A stretch of 64,000 nucleotides of DNA from Eunapius fragilis (GCA_963681505.1 OY811990.1:1952472-2016471); one strand, 5' to 3'. Positions 1-9,274 are shown, counted from the first letter of the stretch. Program-made: numbers and translations. The notes: a model not told the origin generated them from the letters alone.

Positions 1-141
1 GCAATTAAGAACCCATACAGGCATTTAAATAAGACCACGGTCACATGGCTTGCGAAACTGAGATCACAAGACCATTCCCTGACTCAGGGGCGGCAAAGAT
101 AATATGGGGGCGGGGTTAAAGGCTACGAAACTAGCGTGGGG

Positions 142-269
142 TAGTCTCGTACCCAGACCGTCTATGACGTAAGAGATTATCGCAGTATAATCACTACGTC
201 CAGACGTAGTGATTATACTGTTTTACAGCGATAATCACTTACGTCATAGACGGTCTGGGTACGAGACTA
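142..269. mobile_element. Palindromic MITE, TIR TAGTCTCGTACCCAGAC
   Basis: The sequence folds into a near-perfect hairpin. It starts TAGTCTCGTACCCAGACC and ends with the reverse complement, and the arms meet near a central ACGTCCAGACGT. The same terminal motif bounds 15723-15937 and 9275-10089, and occurs near 15495 and 16450. It encodes nothing and was presumably mobilised in trans by a related transposase, possibly Mutator-like given the 9-bp TSD of the 9275 element. Confidence 0.8.
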
Positions 270-412
270 AGCGTGGGGGGGGGGGGGGGGGGGGGGGGAA
301 GCTAACGCTCCAGAATACGAGGTGTGTGTGTGTGTGTGGGGGGGGGGGGGTGCTTCCTAGCGAAAGAGGGGGTTGCCCCCCCCCCCCCCCGCCCATGCGT
401 GTAACGATTTAA

Positions 413-540
413 GTTGCTTGAACACCTTGGGAAGGATTGCGAAGCGCAAAGACTTCCCACAGCCAAGCGGCAGATAGACAAAAACGTCCCGGCCTTTAAA
501 AAAGCAGTCTTCTGATATAATGGCGAAGCGCTGGGCATCC
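413..540 (-). pseudogene. RecQ-like helicase exon fragment, copy 1
   Basis: Read on the minus strand from a possible acceptor (CTAG then G at 540), the frame gives a run with GRDVFVYLPLGCGKSL. This matches the segment around Walker A of RecQ-family DEAD/H helicases, which normally reads roughly GKDVFV-LPTGYGKSL. The K and S of the GKS motif remain. Only this exon-sized piece is present, with no DEAH box or later motifs. It has been overrun by repeats on one side and the hAT insertion on the other, so it is a transposon-carried or dead scrap. A related fragment sits at 16078-16252 and a more eroded one at 39130-39271. Confidence 0.55.
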
Positions 541-746
541 TAGCAGGCCCGTAGGCTGGGGGAGGTCGGTGGGTTCGTTCGAACCCCCCCGCTCCTTCGA
601 GTTAGTTCCGCTTGCCAAGGGATCAAAATTCATGGTTGTATATTCATAATGATATGTATATTAATGTAAATGACGTAGTGCGCGATAACGTGTAGCCTTT
701 ATTACCATGCATTAGTTAATTAGTTCTTGCGTGCGGTTGATTCTAA

Positions 747-1570
747 ATGGGCCGCCCACAGCAACGAGAAAGGGAGCGCAAAAAAGCAGCCAAGACATGT
801 CAAAAGCTGGACAATTTGTTTTTACCCTGTCCCATTGCCAAGAAGAGGAAGACATGTTCAGCAGATGATCGAACCCAACCACAGGATAAAGAAATCTCGG
901 TGGAGGTTGATGCGGACAAAGTAGAGAACATGCCAGTAATGCAAGACAAAGAAGAGCGCATGTTAGTATCTATGCATGATCATCCAAGCCATAGCGACGA
1001 AGGCGAAACCCATCAAGTATGTGAAGTAGAGGAAGCGTTAGAGACTGAGATCAACACTGATGATGGTTCACTAACAGCTGCATTTGGCTCAACTCCAACA
1101 AGCACAAGAAGAGAGGCTCTAGCCACATTGCTGCAGCACCCAACAACGTCCGCGGTAGTTGGAACAAATGTGGAGGTACTTCACACAACCGCCAATGATA
1201 TAGGAAGCATTGTAACAGCCTCGCAGTCAACAATGGAAATTGCAGAGAAAATCAAGAATTTGCTCCCTGGTGAGAAATATGCCCTCTTGAAGTACCATAC
1301 AGTACCATCGGGAACACACAGCTTCCCTACCACGTTCCTTGCAGGATGCAACCGCAGCTTTAAGATAGGATGGCTTAAGGAGTATCCGTGGATGGTGTAT
1401 AGCCAAATCATGGATGGTACATTTTGCATTGCTTGCACACTTTTTTGTACAGCACGCATTACCAAAGGAGATTTTGTTAATCGTCCTTTTCGTAAATGGC
1501 ACCATAAATCAAAGTGCAAGACTCATCAACAATCTCTCTATCACCAAGAAGCAATGCAGTTAGCAGATAA
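747..1570 (+). pseudogene. hAT transposase, N-terminal part (TTF-type zinc finger)
   Basis: The first 274 codons of a ZMYM1-like hAT transposase. The ATG at 747 opens a basic, lysine-rich start and an acidic linker. A TTF-type zinc finger follows, recognisable by FK-GWL-EYPW--YS, then G-FC-AC-LFC, and later K-W-H-KSK-K-H. Such domains bind DNA in hAT transposases. The frame is cut at an LTR-element insertion (target GATAA, 1566-1570) and resumes in register at the GAT codon at 4276. Downstream of the break the apparent frame reads only LTR sequence to 1673. The protein is therefore broken here, but only by the insertion. Confidence 0.85.
1566..1570. repeat. 5-bp target-site duplication (left), GATAA
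   Basis: GATAA immediately precedes the 5' LTR and recurs at 4276-4280 right after the 3' LTR. A 5-bp TSD is typical of Ty3/Gypsy integrases. The exact match marks a recent insertion. Confidence 0.9.
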
Positions 1571-1643
1571 TGTAGTAGTATTATTAGGATGCGCATGCGC
1601 ATGGTGCTCTATTATTGGAATAAGATATTTGGTACACACTACA
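1571..1643 (+). repeat. 5' LTR, 73 bp
   Basis: It starts TGTAGTAG and ends CACACTACA, and all 73 bases match 4203-4275. At 73 bp it is far shorter than usual LTRs (several hundred bases). It contains a perfect NRF1-type palindrome and an inverted CCAAT box (ATTGG near 1614). No TATA box is obvious. Confidence 0.92.
1590..1601. promoter_or_regulatory. NRF1-type palindrome in the 5' LTR
   Basis: TGCGCATGCGCA is a perfect match to the animal NRF1 consensus YGCGCAYGCGCR. Within a 73-bp LTR it is a plausible core promoter element that would drive the element in many cell types. The identical site in the 3' LTR is at 4222-4233. The site is seen; its function is inferred. Confidence 0.55.
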
Positions 1644-1650
1644 AAGTACA

Positions 1651-1664
1651 TGGTGGCAGCGGTG
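1651..1664 (+). promoter_or_regulatory. Primer-binding site, complementary to tRNA-Leu 3' end
   Basis: TGGTGGCAGCGGTG begins 7 bases after the 5' LTR. It is complementary to the CCA-extended 3' end of animal tRNA-Leu (AAG/TAG isoacceptors end ...CACCGCTGCCA). The match is 14 bases and then breaks. The tRNA assignment rests on my memory of the tRNA sequence. Confidence 0.65.
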
Positions 1665-1687
1665 TTGCTCTAATCTAGTTTTAAGCC

Positions 1688-3742
1688 ATGGCAACTAGCC
1701 AAGTAAGACCTCCAGAGGGTTTCACGTTCAACCAACCGGAAGAGTGGCCGAAATGGGTCAGACGGTTTGAGCGGTTTCGACTCGCGACTGAATTGGACTC
1801 AAAGGGTGAAGAGAAACAGGTAAATATGCTTCTGTATACGATGGGAGATTTAGCGGAGGATATCCTACACATGTTTAACTTGAGCGAGACGGACAAGAAG
1901 AAATACGAGGTGGTTAAACAGAAATTTGACTCCTATTTTGGGAAGAAGAGGAACGTGATTTTTGAGCGGGCGAAATTCAATCGGAGAAAGCAAGAGGAGG
2001 GTGAATCTGTCGATGATTTTGTTACCAGTGTGCATGCTCTTGCAGAACATTGTGGCTTTGCTGGTCTGCGTGACGAACTGATTAGAGACAGAATTGTTGT
2101 AGGGCTGAGAGATGTGTCTCTTTCAGAGCAGCTACAATTGGACCCAGATCTAACGTTAGAAAAAACAGTGACAATGGTTCGTCAATCAGAAATGGTGAAG
2201 AAGCAGCAAGTTCTACTGAGAAGGGAAGTGGAAACGGAAGAGCGAATAGATCGAGTGCACTCTAAAGCTAAACCTGAGGATAGAGAGGTGCGACCAAGGA
2301 AAGCACAAGGGTACACACCTGGCGCAGGGGGAGGATCAGAATACAGAGGTAAATGCTCCTATTGTGGAAGGACCCCAGGACACAGCTATGAACACTGTCC
2401 AGCAAGGGAGTCAATATGTCACAAGTGTAAAAGGCGTGGCCATTGGAAAGAAATGTGTCGCACAAAGACTGCAAGTTCAGTCCAGGCTGTGTTTATCGAT
2501 ACACTTGGAGATACCAACTTAGACAAATCTCCATGGAAACAGAGTCTTAGTTTGAATGGACATCAGATACATTTCAAGCTTGACACTGGCGCAGACGTGA
2601 CAGTAATTCCCCTAAGTGTGTACAAGCAGTTGAAAAATACTGACAGTGTATGTAGGCAGATAGCTGCGTACAGCTACAGAGGGTGGCCAGAAAAGAAAGA
2701 TGTACCTGAAGCAGTTAAACCATATTTTTCAGTTGCTGGAGAGTTGAGCATTGAAAAAGGGCTACTGTTGAGAGGAAGTAGGATTGTTGTTCCAGAGTCA
2801 CTCCGAACAGAAATTTTAAATAAAATCCATGGTGCACATCAAGGGATAACTAAATGTAGAGAGCGAGCTCGACAGAGTGTATGGTGGCCTAACATCTCAA
2901 AAGATTTGGAGAAATTGGTGAAGAATTGTCCACAGTGCATTAAACATCAACCACAACAGGTGGAACCGTTAATACCAACACAGTTACCTTCTTTACCATG
3001 GCAGAGAGTTGCTGCAGACATTTTCCACTGGAAAGGGGACAACTACTTGCTTATTGTCGATTATTATTCCAGGTTTATTGAGATTGCACATTTGGATCAT
3101 ATGACAGCAGAGGAAGTGATAAGCCGAACAAAGTCAATATTTGCAAGACATGGTATTCCTGAAGAACTCATTTCAGACAATGGACCACAGTTTTCATCTC
3201 ACTCATTCCTGAAATTCAGTCAGGAATATGGATTTGACCATATAACGAGTAGTCCATTATTTCCCCAAAGCAATGGAGCAGCGGAGCGAGCTGTAAAAAC
3301 GATCAAGACAATGTGGAAGAAAACATCTGATCCATGTTTAGCATTGCTATCGTACAGAGCCACACCTTTGCAAAATGGATACAGCCCAGCAGAATTGCTA
3401 ATGAGTAGAAAGTTGCGAACCACGGTGCCAATCATTGAGCAGGAACGCGTTCCTAAAGTTCCAGAACAAGCTGTTGTCAAAGAAATGGAATCTCAGGTAA
3501 AGGGGTTACAGAAAATCAATTTTGATCACCGTCACAGAGCAGTGGAGTTACCAGAGTTAAACCCAGGTGACAAAGTGTGGATAACTGATTGTAAGATAGA
3601 GGGAAACGTTGTCAAAAGAGTAGCTCCCAGATCATACATCATCAACACTACCATTGGGGAATACCGCAGGAATCAACGCTTTTTGACGTTGCTGAAAAGG
3701 CAGACTAAAGACAGGACTTATTCTTCTCAATCCAATCACTGA
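1688..3742 (+). CDS. Gag-protease-integrase polyprotein without RT/RNase H
   Basis: A 684-residue open frame starting 45 bases after the 5' LTR. Residues 1-215 are a Gag-like region. Two CCHC knuckles follow: C223/C226/H232/C237 and C244/C247/H252/C257. The aspartic protease active site is D299-T-G-A-D. Near residue 322 the frame jumps to the RGWP segment that in relatives lies between RNase H and integrase. The integrase zinc finger has H381, H384, C414 and C417. The catalytic core has D444, D497 and E533, with exactly 35 residues between the last two, the hallmark DD35E spacing. A GPY/F-like chromatin or target-contact region ends at about 665. The jump has no stop or frameshift, so the product could be translated. 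It cannot copy RNA by itself. The tail beyond 3742 is shifted out of frame. Confidence 0.9.
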   Translation: MATSQVRPPEGFTFNQPEEWPKWVRRFERFRLATELDSKGEEKQVNMLLYTMGDLAEDILHMFNLSETDKKKYEVVKQKFDSYFGKKRNVIFERAKFNRRKQEEGESVDDFVTSVHALAEHCGFAGLRDELIRDRIVVGLRDVSLSEQLQLDPDLTLEKTVTMVRQSEMVKKQQVLLRREVETEERIDRVHSKAKPEDREVRPRKAQGYTPGAGGGSEYRGKCSYCGRTPGHSYEHCPARESICHKCKRRGHWKEMCRTKTASSVQAVFIDTLGDTNLDKSPWKQSLSLNGHQIHFKLDTGADVTVIPLSVYKQLKNTDSVCRQIAAYSYRGWPEKKDVPEAVKPYFSVAGELSIEKGLLLRGSRIVVPESLRTEILNKIHGAHQGITKCRERARQSVWWPNISKDLEKLVKNCPQCIKHQPQQVEPLIPTQLPSLPWQRVAADIFHWKGDNYLLIVDYYSRFIEIAHLDHMTAEEVISRTKSIFARHGIPEELISDNGPQFSSHSFLKFSQEYGFDHITSSPLFPQSNGAAERAVKTIKTMWKKTSDPCLALLSYRATPLQNGYSPAELLMSRKLRTTVPIIEQERVPKVPEQAVVKEMESQVKGLQKINFDHRHRAVELPELNPGDKVWITDCKIEGNVVKRVAPRSYIINTTIGEYRRNQRFLTLLKRQTKDRTYSSQSNH

Positions 3743-4153
3743 ATATTAGTGAAGAAAGTGAACTTTGGGGTACAGTGGTACAGCAAGAGTCTGAGCCTGA
3801 GCCTTTGAGAGTGGAAAATCCAGTTACTGAAGCAGAGGATGAAGAGGAAGCACCTGGGAGGGATGAAATAGCTGAAAGCAGGAACAGTGAAACACCTGAG
3901 AGTGAGCTTGATGATCAAGGCATTCAAGAGAGGTTGGGAATACAAAACGAGGAGAGTGGAAGGTCCGAAAGAGATGAAGATAATGATGCCGCAGGAGGAA
4001 CAGGAGACAGTAGAAAATGATACAGGAGAAAGAAATGATGAGGTCAGCAATACACCTCAACAGAACGACATTGCAGAACATGAGGATTTGGTTGCACCAA
4101 GGTGGACAACTACAAGAAGTGGAAGAATTTCCAAGCCACCGGATAGATACTAA
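3743..4153 (+). pseudogene. Acidic C-terminal tail of the polyprotein, two frameshifts
   Basis: After the stop at 3740-3742 the coding pattern continues in another frame (about 3736-4017: very rich in Glu, Ser and Asp). It then shifts again to a third frame (about 3990-4153) that ends with the typical pol terminal motif TRSGR-SKPPDRY just before a stop. This resembles the end of full-length relatives. Two indels have separated it from the main frame unless recoding occurs. Confidence 0.6.
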
Positions 4154-4191
4154 TGAGAAACATTGTATTGAACATTCTAACAACATGTATT

Positions 4192-4202
4192 GAAAAGGGA
4201 GA
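4192..4202 (+). promoter_or_regulatory. Polypurine tract
   Basis: GAAAAGGGAGA directly abuts the 3' LTR. This is the expected plus-strand primer site and fixes the LTR boundary at 4203. Confidence 0.85.
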
Positions 4203-4275
4203 TGTAGTAGTATTATTAGGATGCGCATGCGCATGGTGCTCTATTATTGGAATAAGATATTTGGTACACACTACA
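4203..4275 (+). repeat. 3' LTR, 73 bp
   Basis: It is identical to 1571-1643 in every base and is followed directly by the GATAA target duplication at 4276-4280. An AATAAG near the end may serve as a variant polyadenylation signal. Confidence 0.92.
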
Positions 4276-6165
4276 GATAACTTTTCAATGTCTATAGAAA
4301 AGCCAGAACTTACCACTGTAACTGTCCTGATCGATAAAACCAAAGTTGCCAATATCGAACGAAACAGAACAATACTGAAAGCTGTTGCTGAGGCTATTTT
4401 GCTTTGTGGTAGGCAATGCATTGCTTTAAGAGGCGACAATGAAAGTCTTAAAGAAGATAATTCAGGAAATATTGGAAATTTCTTAAGTATCTTGAAGCTC
4501 ATATCAAAATACAATGAAACACTTGCCAGTCATCTTAAGAATCCAGCTATGAAGTGTGTCACTTACCTTTCCCCACAGACACAAAATGAATTACTGGATG
4601 TAATAGGTAAGCACATAATTCTTCGTGACATAGTGAAGGAGATCAAAGAGGCACATTTTTACAGTATATGTGCAGATGAAGTCACATCTCACAACACAGA
4701 GCAGCTTGCCATTTGTGTAAGATTTGTTGATGTAGGCGGCAACATTAGGGAAGAATTTCTGACTTTTGTTAAACTTGCAAGGATTACAGGTGCACACATT
4801 GCACAGGAAATTCTACACGTGTTGGAGGAACTTGACATTCCGGTGGAGAATATGCGTGGCCAAGGTTATGATGGTGCAAGTAATATGTCCTCTGAAGTTG
4901 TCGGTGTACAAACACGTATAAGAGAGAAATCTCCACTGGCCACCTACATTCACTGCAGGGGGCATTGCCTTAATCTTGTGATAAGTCATTCCTGCACCCT
5001 ACCAGAAGTGCGTAACATGCTTGACAAGCTCAAGAACTGCAGCCTATTCTTCCAGCATAGCCCAAAAAGAAACAATCTTCTTGAACACATTGTCAACAAC
5101 AAGTTGAAAGGTCATCCAACTAAACGTAAGGCACTTTTACAGCTATGCAAGACTCGCTGGGCTGAGCGTCACAACGCATACCAGCATTTTTATCAGGCCT
5201 ACACATTTATTGTTGAGGCATTGGAAATGATTGGTTATGGCCAGCATATTGAGGAACATGGAAGCCTCTTTAGTGATTGGGATGCAGAAAATCGCAGTGC
5301 AGCACAGCAGATACTCTCCAGCATCACCACTTTCGAGTTTATTCTGGTTTTCTTGCTGGCTTACCAGTACCTCTCCCATCTGTCTGGTATAACTATTCAG
5401 CTACAAAGCTCTACACTTGATATAATTGAGGCTCATGACATGATTAAATCCATCAAAGATGTATACCAAAGAGAAAGAGAGAATATGGAAGTTGGGTTTA
5501 AGGCAATCTATGACCATGCTGTGAGAATGGCAGACCAGGTAGGAGTTATTCCTAGCATGCCACGCATAGCAAAACGTCAACAGCATCGTAGTAATGCACC
5601 AGCTGAGTCTCCATTTGAATATTATAACAGAAATGTAGCTATCCATTTTTTGGATCACATCTCCTCCAACCTGAATGCCCAGTTTTCTGTAATGGCTGTG
5701 ACTGCTTCGTCCCTTTTAGGTCTTGTGCCTGCAATCGTCAGTACAAGAGACATAGACATTGCAGATGCACTGAAAATGTATAGCAACGACCTACCATCTC
5801 CTGAGTTAGTTACACAAGAAATCAAACACTGGAAACTGCGGTATGAGAACATGCCAGAAGATAAAAGGCCAGCATCAGTAGCAACTGCCATCAAATAATG
5901 TGATCCAATGTACTTCCCCAATATAAGGACTTTGCTTCAGATAGCATGCACCTTGCCAGTAACCTCATGTGAGTGTGAGCGAAGTGCCAGCACACTAAGA
6001 CGTCTTCATAACTACATGCGTGCATCCATGGGCCAAGAAAGAATGACAGCTTTGGCACTTATGCATATTCACTATAATAGTGATATTGACCTCAATGAAG
6101 TCGTTAACATATACGCACAAATGCATCCACGGAGAATGGAACTGGAATATCTAGTAAAGCCTTGA
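4276..6165 (+). pseudogene. hAT transposase, central and C-terminal parts (DUF4371, hAT dimerisation)
   Basis: The transposase resumes at GAT 4276 in the same register as 1566. Visible landmarks: ADEVTSHNTEQLAICVRF (first catalytic Asp region), GQGYDGASNM (second Asp region), HCRGHCLNLVI, K-RWAERH, and the C-terminal hAT dimerisation block with CECERSASTLRR at about 5968. The only defect besides the LTR insertion is one TAA at 5896-5898, in the same frame as everything before and after it; related proteins keep a sense codon there. The C-terminal piece ends at the TGA near 6165. Two lesions in an otherwise open frame suggest a young, recently inactivated copy. Confidence 0.85.
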
Positions 6166-6561
6166 ATTCTGTGTCGTATATTTGCTCACATGCACTATGA
6201 CCATGTATCTCGATCATAATTATATGTTTCCGTCAATAAAAATAATTTTAGTTCCACCCTTATTGATTCCCGAACCCCCCCATCTCTCGACCAGTCTACG
6301 GGCCTGAGTTTATAAAATTACCTACGCGCACGACCTACAATATTACTCTCATAGCCGCACATCCTTTTTATACGTCCATGTAATAGAGGCGGTATCTATA
6401 TAAGAGGGGGGTACTTTGATCGTGCGTCGAAGGTCAGGGAGTTATAAACATGAACAAGACAGATCAAAAGGCATATTTACAACAATTAGAACAAGCCACA
6501 GTATGGTATTGTTTTAGCACCTTACGCGGCGAGTGCATTTTATGAAAATAGTGCGGTTTGA

Positions 6562-6857
6562 ATGGAGCAACACCACATAAACAAAGTTCAGGAGCGATGC
6601 AGGGTGTGTGGTCGCTTGCTTGTGGCACCTAGGGATAAGAAATCTCGGCGGTCATACCAATGCACAGAGTTTGCAGTAGATTTACACTCAGTATTTGGCA
6701 TTGATACTCACAATGATGCCGTCAACATTCACCCATCAAATTATGTTATCGTTGCAAACAAGTTATGGATCGAGCACAATGCCAACAATCTCACTACACA
6801 GTTAGTACACTTCCTTATGAGTGGAAGAGACACACTGCTGAGGAATGCAAGGTTTGA
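6562..6857 (+). pseudogene. RAG1 N-terminal-like zinc motif (N-RAG transposon), copy 1
   Basis: The frame from ATG 6562 carries CRVCGRLLVAP, then VFGIDTHNDAVNIHPSNY. This matches the conserved N-terminal zinc motif of RAG1 (C-x2-C, then F-ID--D---IHP--FC--C). The second cysteine pair is recovered only after a one-base slip near 6742: the shifted frame gives CYRC, then further C, EW and H residues as in RAG1, ending at TGA 6855-6857 where a Cys codon is expected. The family fits the N-RAG transposons known from molluscs, cnidarians and sea urchins, not RAG1 itself; no RAG1 catalytic core is present. Both duplicate copies share the frameshift, so decay preceded duplication. Confidence 0.65.
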
Positions 6858-7639
6858 CCAATTACCAACCGAACATGTCAGAAAAAGTTGATACATGCAT
6901 GTGTATCCGTATTTATCTTTATTCAGATCTGCAATCCCACATCACCACATGCCATACATGGAGGGGTTCACAACAACGGAAAAGTAACACTCGGAACAAC
7001 GAACACTAAAATGAGAATCATTGGGCCTTACACTAGCTGTTAACGGTCATATCACATCCACCATCAATATAATTATATATAGAGGGGGGAAAATGGTTTT
7101 GATGGTGGGATGTGATATGACCTCTAGCAGCTAGTTTAAGGCCCAATGATTCTCATTTATCGTTGTTCCGAGTGTTACTTTTCCGTTGTTGTGAACCCCC
7201 CCTCCCCCTGTACATATGAATCTCACTCTCACAACAGGCCGTCCAGCAAGAAACAGCCCTCATACAATAGTTTCCGATACTAGGGAGATAGCCTAGCCCC
7301 AACGTGCAATGCTATAATCAGACACTTTTCAAACACGAACAACCCTGCAATCATAGAACAATTGCGATGTCCTATATGCCTAAATATACTGTGTCAACCT
7401 CTGGAACTACATGTATCATGTATAGCACTGGTTTGTACCAATTGCTTCATCCATTGGTTTATGCTCTTTAACTGCAGTGAGGTGAAGAGCCCTTGCTGCT
7501 TCATGGAGTGACCAATACAACCACAACAGCTAAAACCAGCACTACTATTGATCCAGACATTATTGAAGGACATAAATGGTGAAATATGTGAGGTGCAGGA
7601 GGAACATTATGGCAGGTGACTATTATACGCATGAGTGCA

Positions 7640-8102
7640 GCACTCTAGCTACCTACCAAAGTGGAGGTGAAGATGGCATCAAGGGTCTTGAAAAGACTGC
7701 CGGGCTTCCATCAATCCAGAGCAAACATTGCTATGTACTGGAGGAAAGCGGGTAAGTTAATTAAACAGATGAATTAATCCAGATGAAGACACTAATTCTA
7801 TTAGCCACTTGCATGTATGAAGATCGCAAAGCCATGTACCTCTGCATCCGCAGCAAGTGTGAGAAAAATAAAACGCAGATGTATTGAGATACAAACTGTT
7901 TGTGAGGTGGTTAGTCATGGGGAATCTTCTGTTGGAGCTACACTATCTCAGTGACACAGATAGACAGTCACTACTAAATGGGGCAGGTGTAGTCAGCAGG
8001 ATTGGAGCACAGGAAGCATTTGCTATTAAGGCTGGTATGGGAATGCCGTGGGCAAAACTACGACTACTTAGAAGGTGCAGAGGATTATGTGCATGTTATT
8101 AA
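7640..8102 (+). pseudogene. N-RAG-type element, middle segment, frameshifted, copy 1
   Basis: Coding-like pieces in two frames: one up to about 7960 containing VVSHGESSVGATLSQ, and one from about 7950 with TDRQSLLNGAGVVSRIGAQEA, followed by a basic KLRLLRR stretch. They lie between the RAG1-like motif upstream and the GGDKG segment downstream, in the same orientation, so they probably belong to the same decayed transposase. A frameshift near 7955 separates them. The family assignment of this segment alone is weak. Confidence 0.45.
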
Positions 8103-8373
8103 AATGTATTCACTGTTGTATGTGCAGATGGTTAAAGGCTTCTGGTGAGGTATCTTTATTTCTTGTGAGGAAGGGATGCGAAAGATTGCAAGAGACATCA
8201 TTGGATAAAGCCTGAGGGGAGAAATTGCTCTATTTTGATTCAAAATAAATTCTGGTGGGAAGAGCACAATTGTATGGATGCCAAATCTGAACCAAATGGT
8301 TCTTCATCTGTTAGAGGAAAATCAAAAGTATCTTATTATTAATGCATGCTATGAAAATGCATATTAGGTTAAT

Positions 8374-8540
8374 GTGCTCAGTACTGGACGGCTCATCTGG
8401 TATGATGGAATCTTTCCCGATAAGGAAATATGGGTAAAATTAGGAGGCGACAAGGGGGGCAAAACGTTTAAGATGAACTTTCAGCTAGTCAACGTGCCAG
8501 CACCCAACTCAGTTCGTAATACGTGTATTTTTTTTTTTTG
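8374..8540 (+). pseudogene. N-RAG-type element, GGDKG transposase segment, copy 1
   Basis: The frame contains W-DGIFPDKEIWVKLGGDKG followed by KTFKMNFQLVNVPAPNS-RNTC. This is the most conserved core of invertebrate transposase-like proteins that carry the RAG1-like N-terminus; the Asp of GGDKG may be catalytic. The frame runs into a T-homopolymer at about 8528 and is lost. With 6562 and 7640 it marks one plus-strand element of at least 2 kb. Confidence 0.55.
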
Positions 8541-8544
8541 ATTC

Positions 8545-9265
8545 AGTACCTTTTTAAGCACTCATCTACACTAACTTTACTGACAGCAGCATGTGCAGAT
8601 ATTAACTGAACTAGTAAAGTGCTATTCTTAAGAATAGCCTTTTCGAGGCCACCCTTATGCTCGCTTAGTACGATAACCTTTGGTTCGTACCGAGAGTAGC
8701 TACAGTGAAAAAGGAAGTGCGTATATGCAACATTATGTATGTGCAAAACCATACGCCTAGGCTTGAAAGCTATACTCATTTAACCTCCAACACAGTTGCC
8801 CACTAAAATGGAAAATTAGTTTCATGCCATACAATCACACTATCTGCTAGTAACCTCATGAAACTGAAGCCATATCAATTCACTGATGATATCAACATTT
8901 CCCTATGATTGCTGAGCTCATATACAAATAATAGACACAATGCATATGACATTGCGTCAGACTTGCGTAAACTAGACTAATAAACCACGGCTCAATTCTG
9001 CCTGCATCGGAACTTTCCAGCACCATAGGCCCGGCTGTATCATCATGCTCGTGGTGTGTTTTTTGTATCCTTCGATAATGTATTTCATAGCTTAAATATT
9101 CATAGTTGTGGTGCTTGTTACAAATTACATTGCGGTTTGAAAAGCGCGGGCGCTCTAGGGCGTGTGCATTGGCCTTAACATAAACGCTGCCCTAACCTAA
9201 CTAAACACCGTTAATATGTGTCATGCATGATGCGCACGCTGTCGGCTGAACAAGCTACTACTTAG
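8545..9265. other. Non-coding part of the duplicated block
   Basis: I see no supported gene here. Only short frames occur, none with a recognisable motif. The sequence is present again at about 19715-20434 with very few changes. Confidence 0.5.
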
Positions 9266-9274
9266 TGAACGCTT

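Larger units (their letters stand above)
1..543. repeat. Repeat block, copy 1 (second copy at 15581-16255)
   Basis: This stretch reappears almost base for base at 15581-16255. It contains a palindromic MITE (142-269), a G-homopolymer tract with an interrupted GT microsatellite (about 276-390) and a RecQ-like coding scrap on the minus strand (413-540). The right edge is exactly the left terminus of the hAT element at 544. The left edge lies outside the window. The second copy has a longer palindrome and about 60 extra bases near 16080-16135. Confidence 0.85.
1571..4275 (+). mobile_element. Compact Ty3/Gypsy-type LTR retroelement lacking RT and RNase H
   Basis: A complete element by structure: identical 73-bp LTRs (1571-1643 and 4203-4275) beginning TG and ending CA, a 5-bp TSD, a primer-binding site at 1651, one long gag-protease-integrase frame, and an 11-base polypurine tract next to the 3' LTR. 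Total length is 2705 bp. The protein passes from protease directly to the region just upstream of the integrase zinc finger, so the whole reverse transcriptase/RNase H segment (normally about 450 residues) is absent while the frame stays open. Identical LTRs and TSDs say it inserted recently, so it was presumably mobilised by reverse transcriptase supplied by a relative. Confidence 0.92.
544..6306 (+). mobile_element. hAT transposon (TTF zinc finger/DUF4371 type), split by an LTR element
   Basis: The ends form terminal inverted repeats: CAGGCCCGTAGGCTGG at 544 and its near reverse complement ending at 6306. Inside is one long plus-strand transposase frame (747-1570, continuing at 4276-6165) and an AATAAA at 6235-6240. 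Removing the 2.7-kb LTR insertion leaves a native length near 3.05 kb, normal for hAT. Flanking 8-mers do not match (CATCCTAG left, AGTTTATA right), so there is no intact 8-bp TSD. In the second copy of this locus the two flanks are separated by 1.2 kb of other sequence (16256-17476) and no hAT, so the hAT ends coincide with both edges of an indel. Confidence 0.85.

Noticed and set aside
209-412. Open frames across the G-rich tract, both strands
   Set aside because: Glycine/proline runs arise from homopolymers and the GT repeat; no domain and no conservation.
1571-4275. Infectious retrovirus
   Set aside because: No envelope-like gene and no reverse transcriptase; LTRs and gene order fit a Ty3/Gypsy retrotransposon derivative.
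6562-6891. True RAG1 gene or active recombinase
   Set aside because: Only the N-terminal zinc motif is present, with a frameshift and a stop; no RAG1 core or RAG2-like gene.
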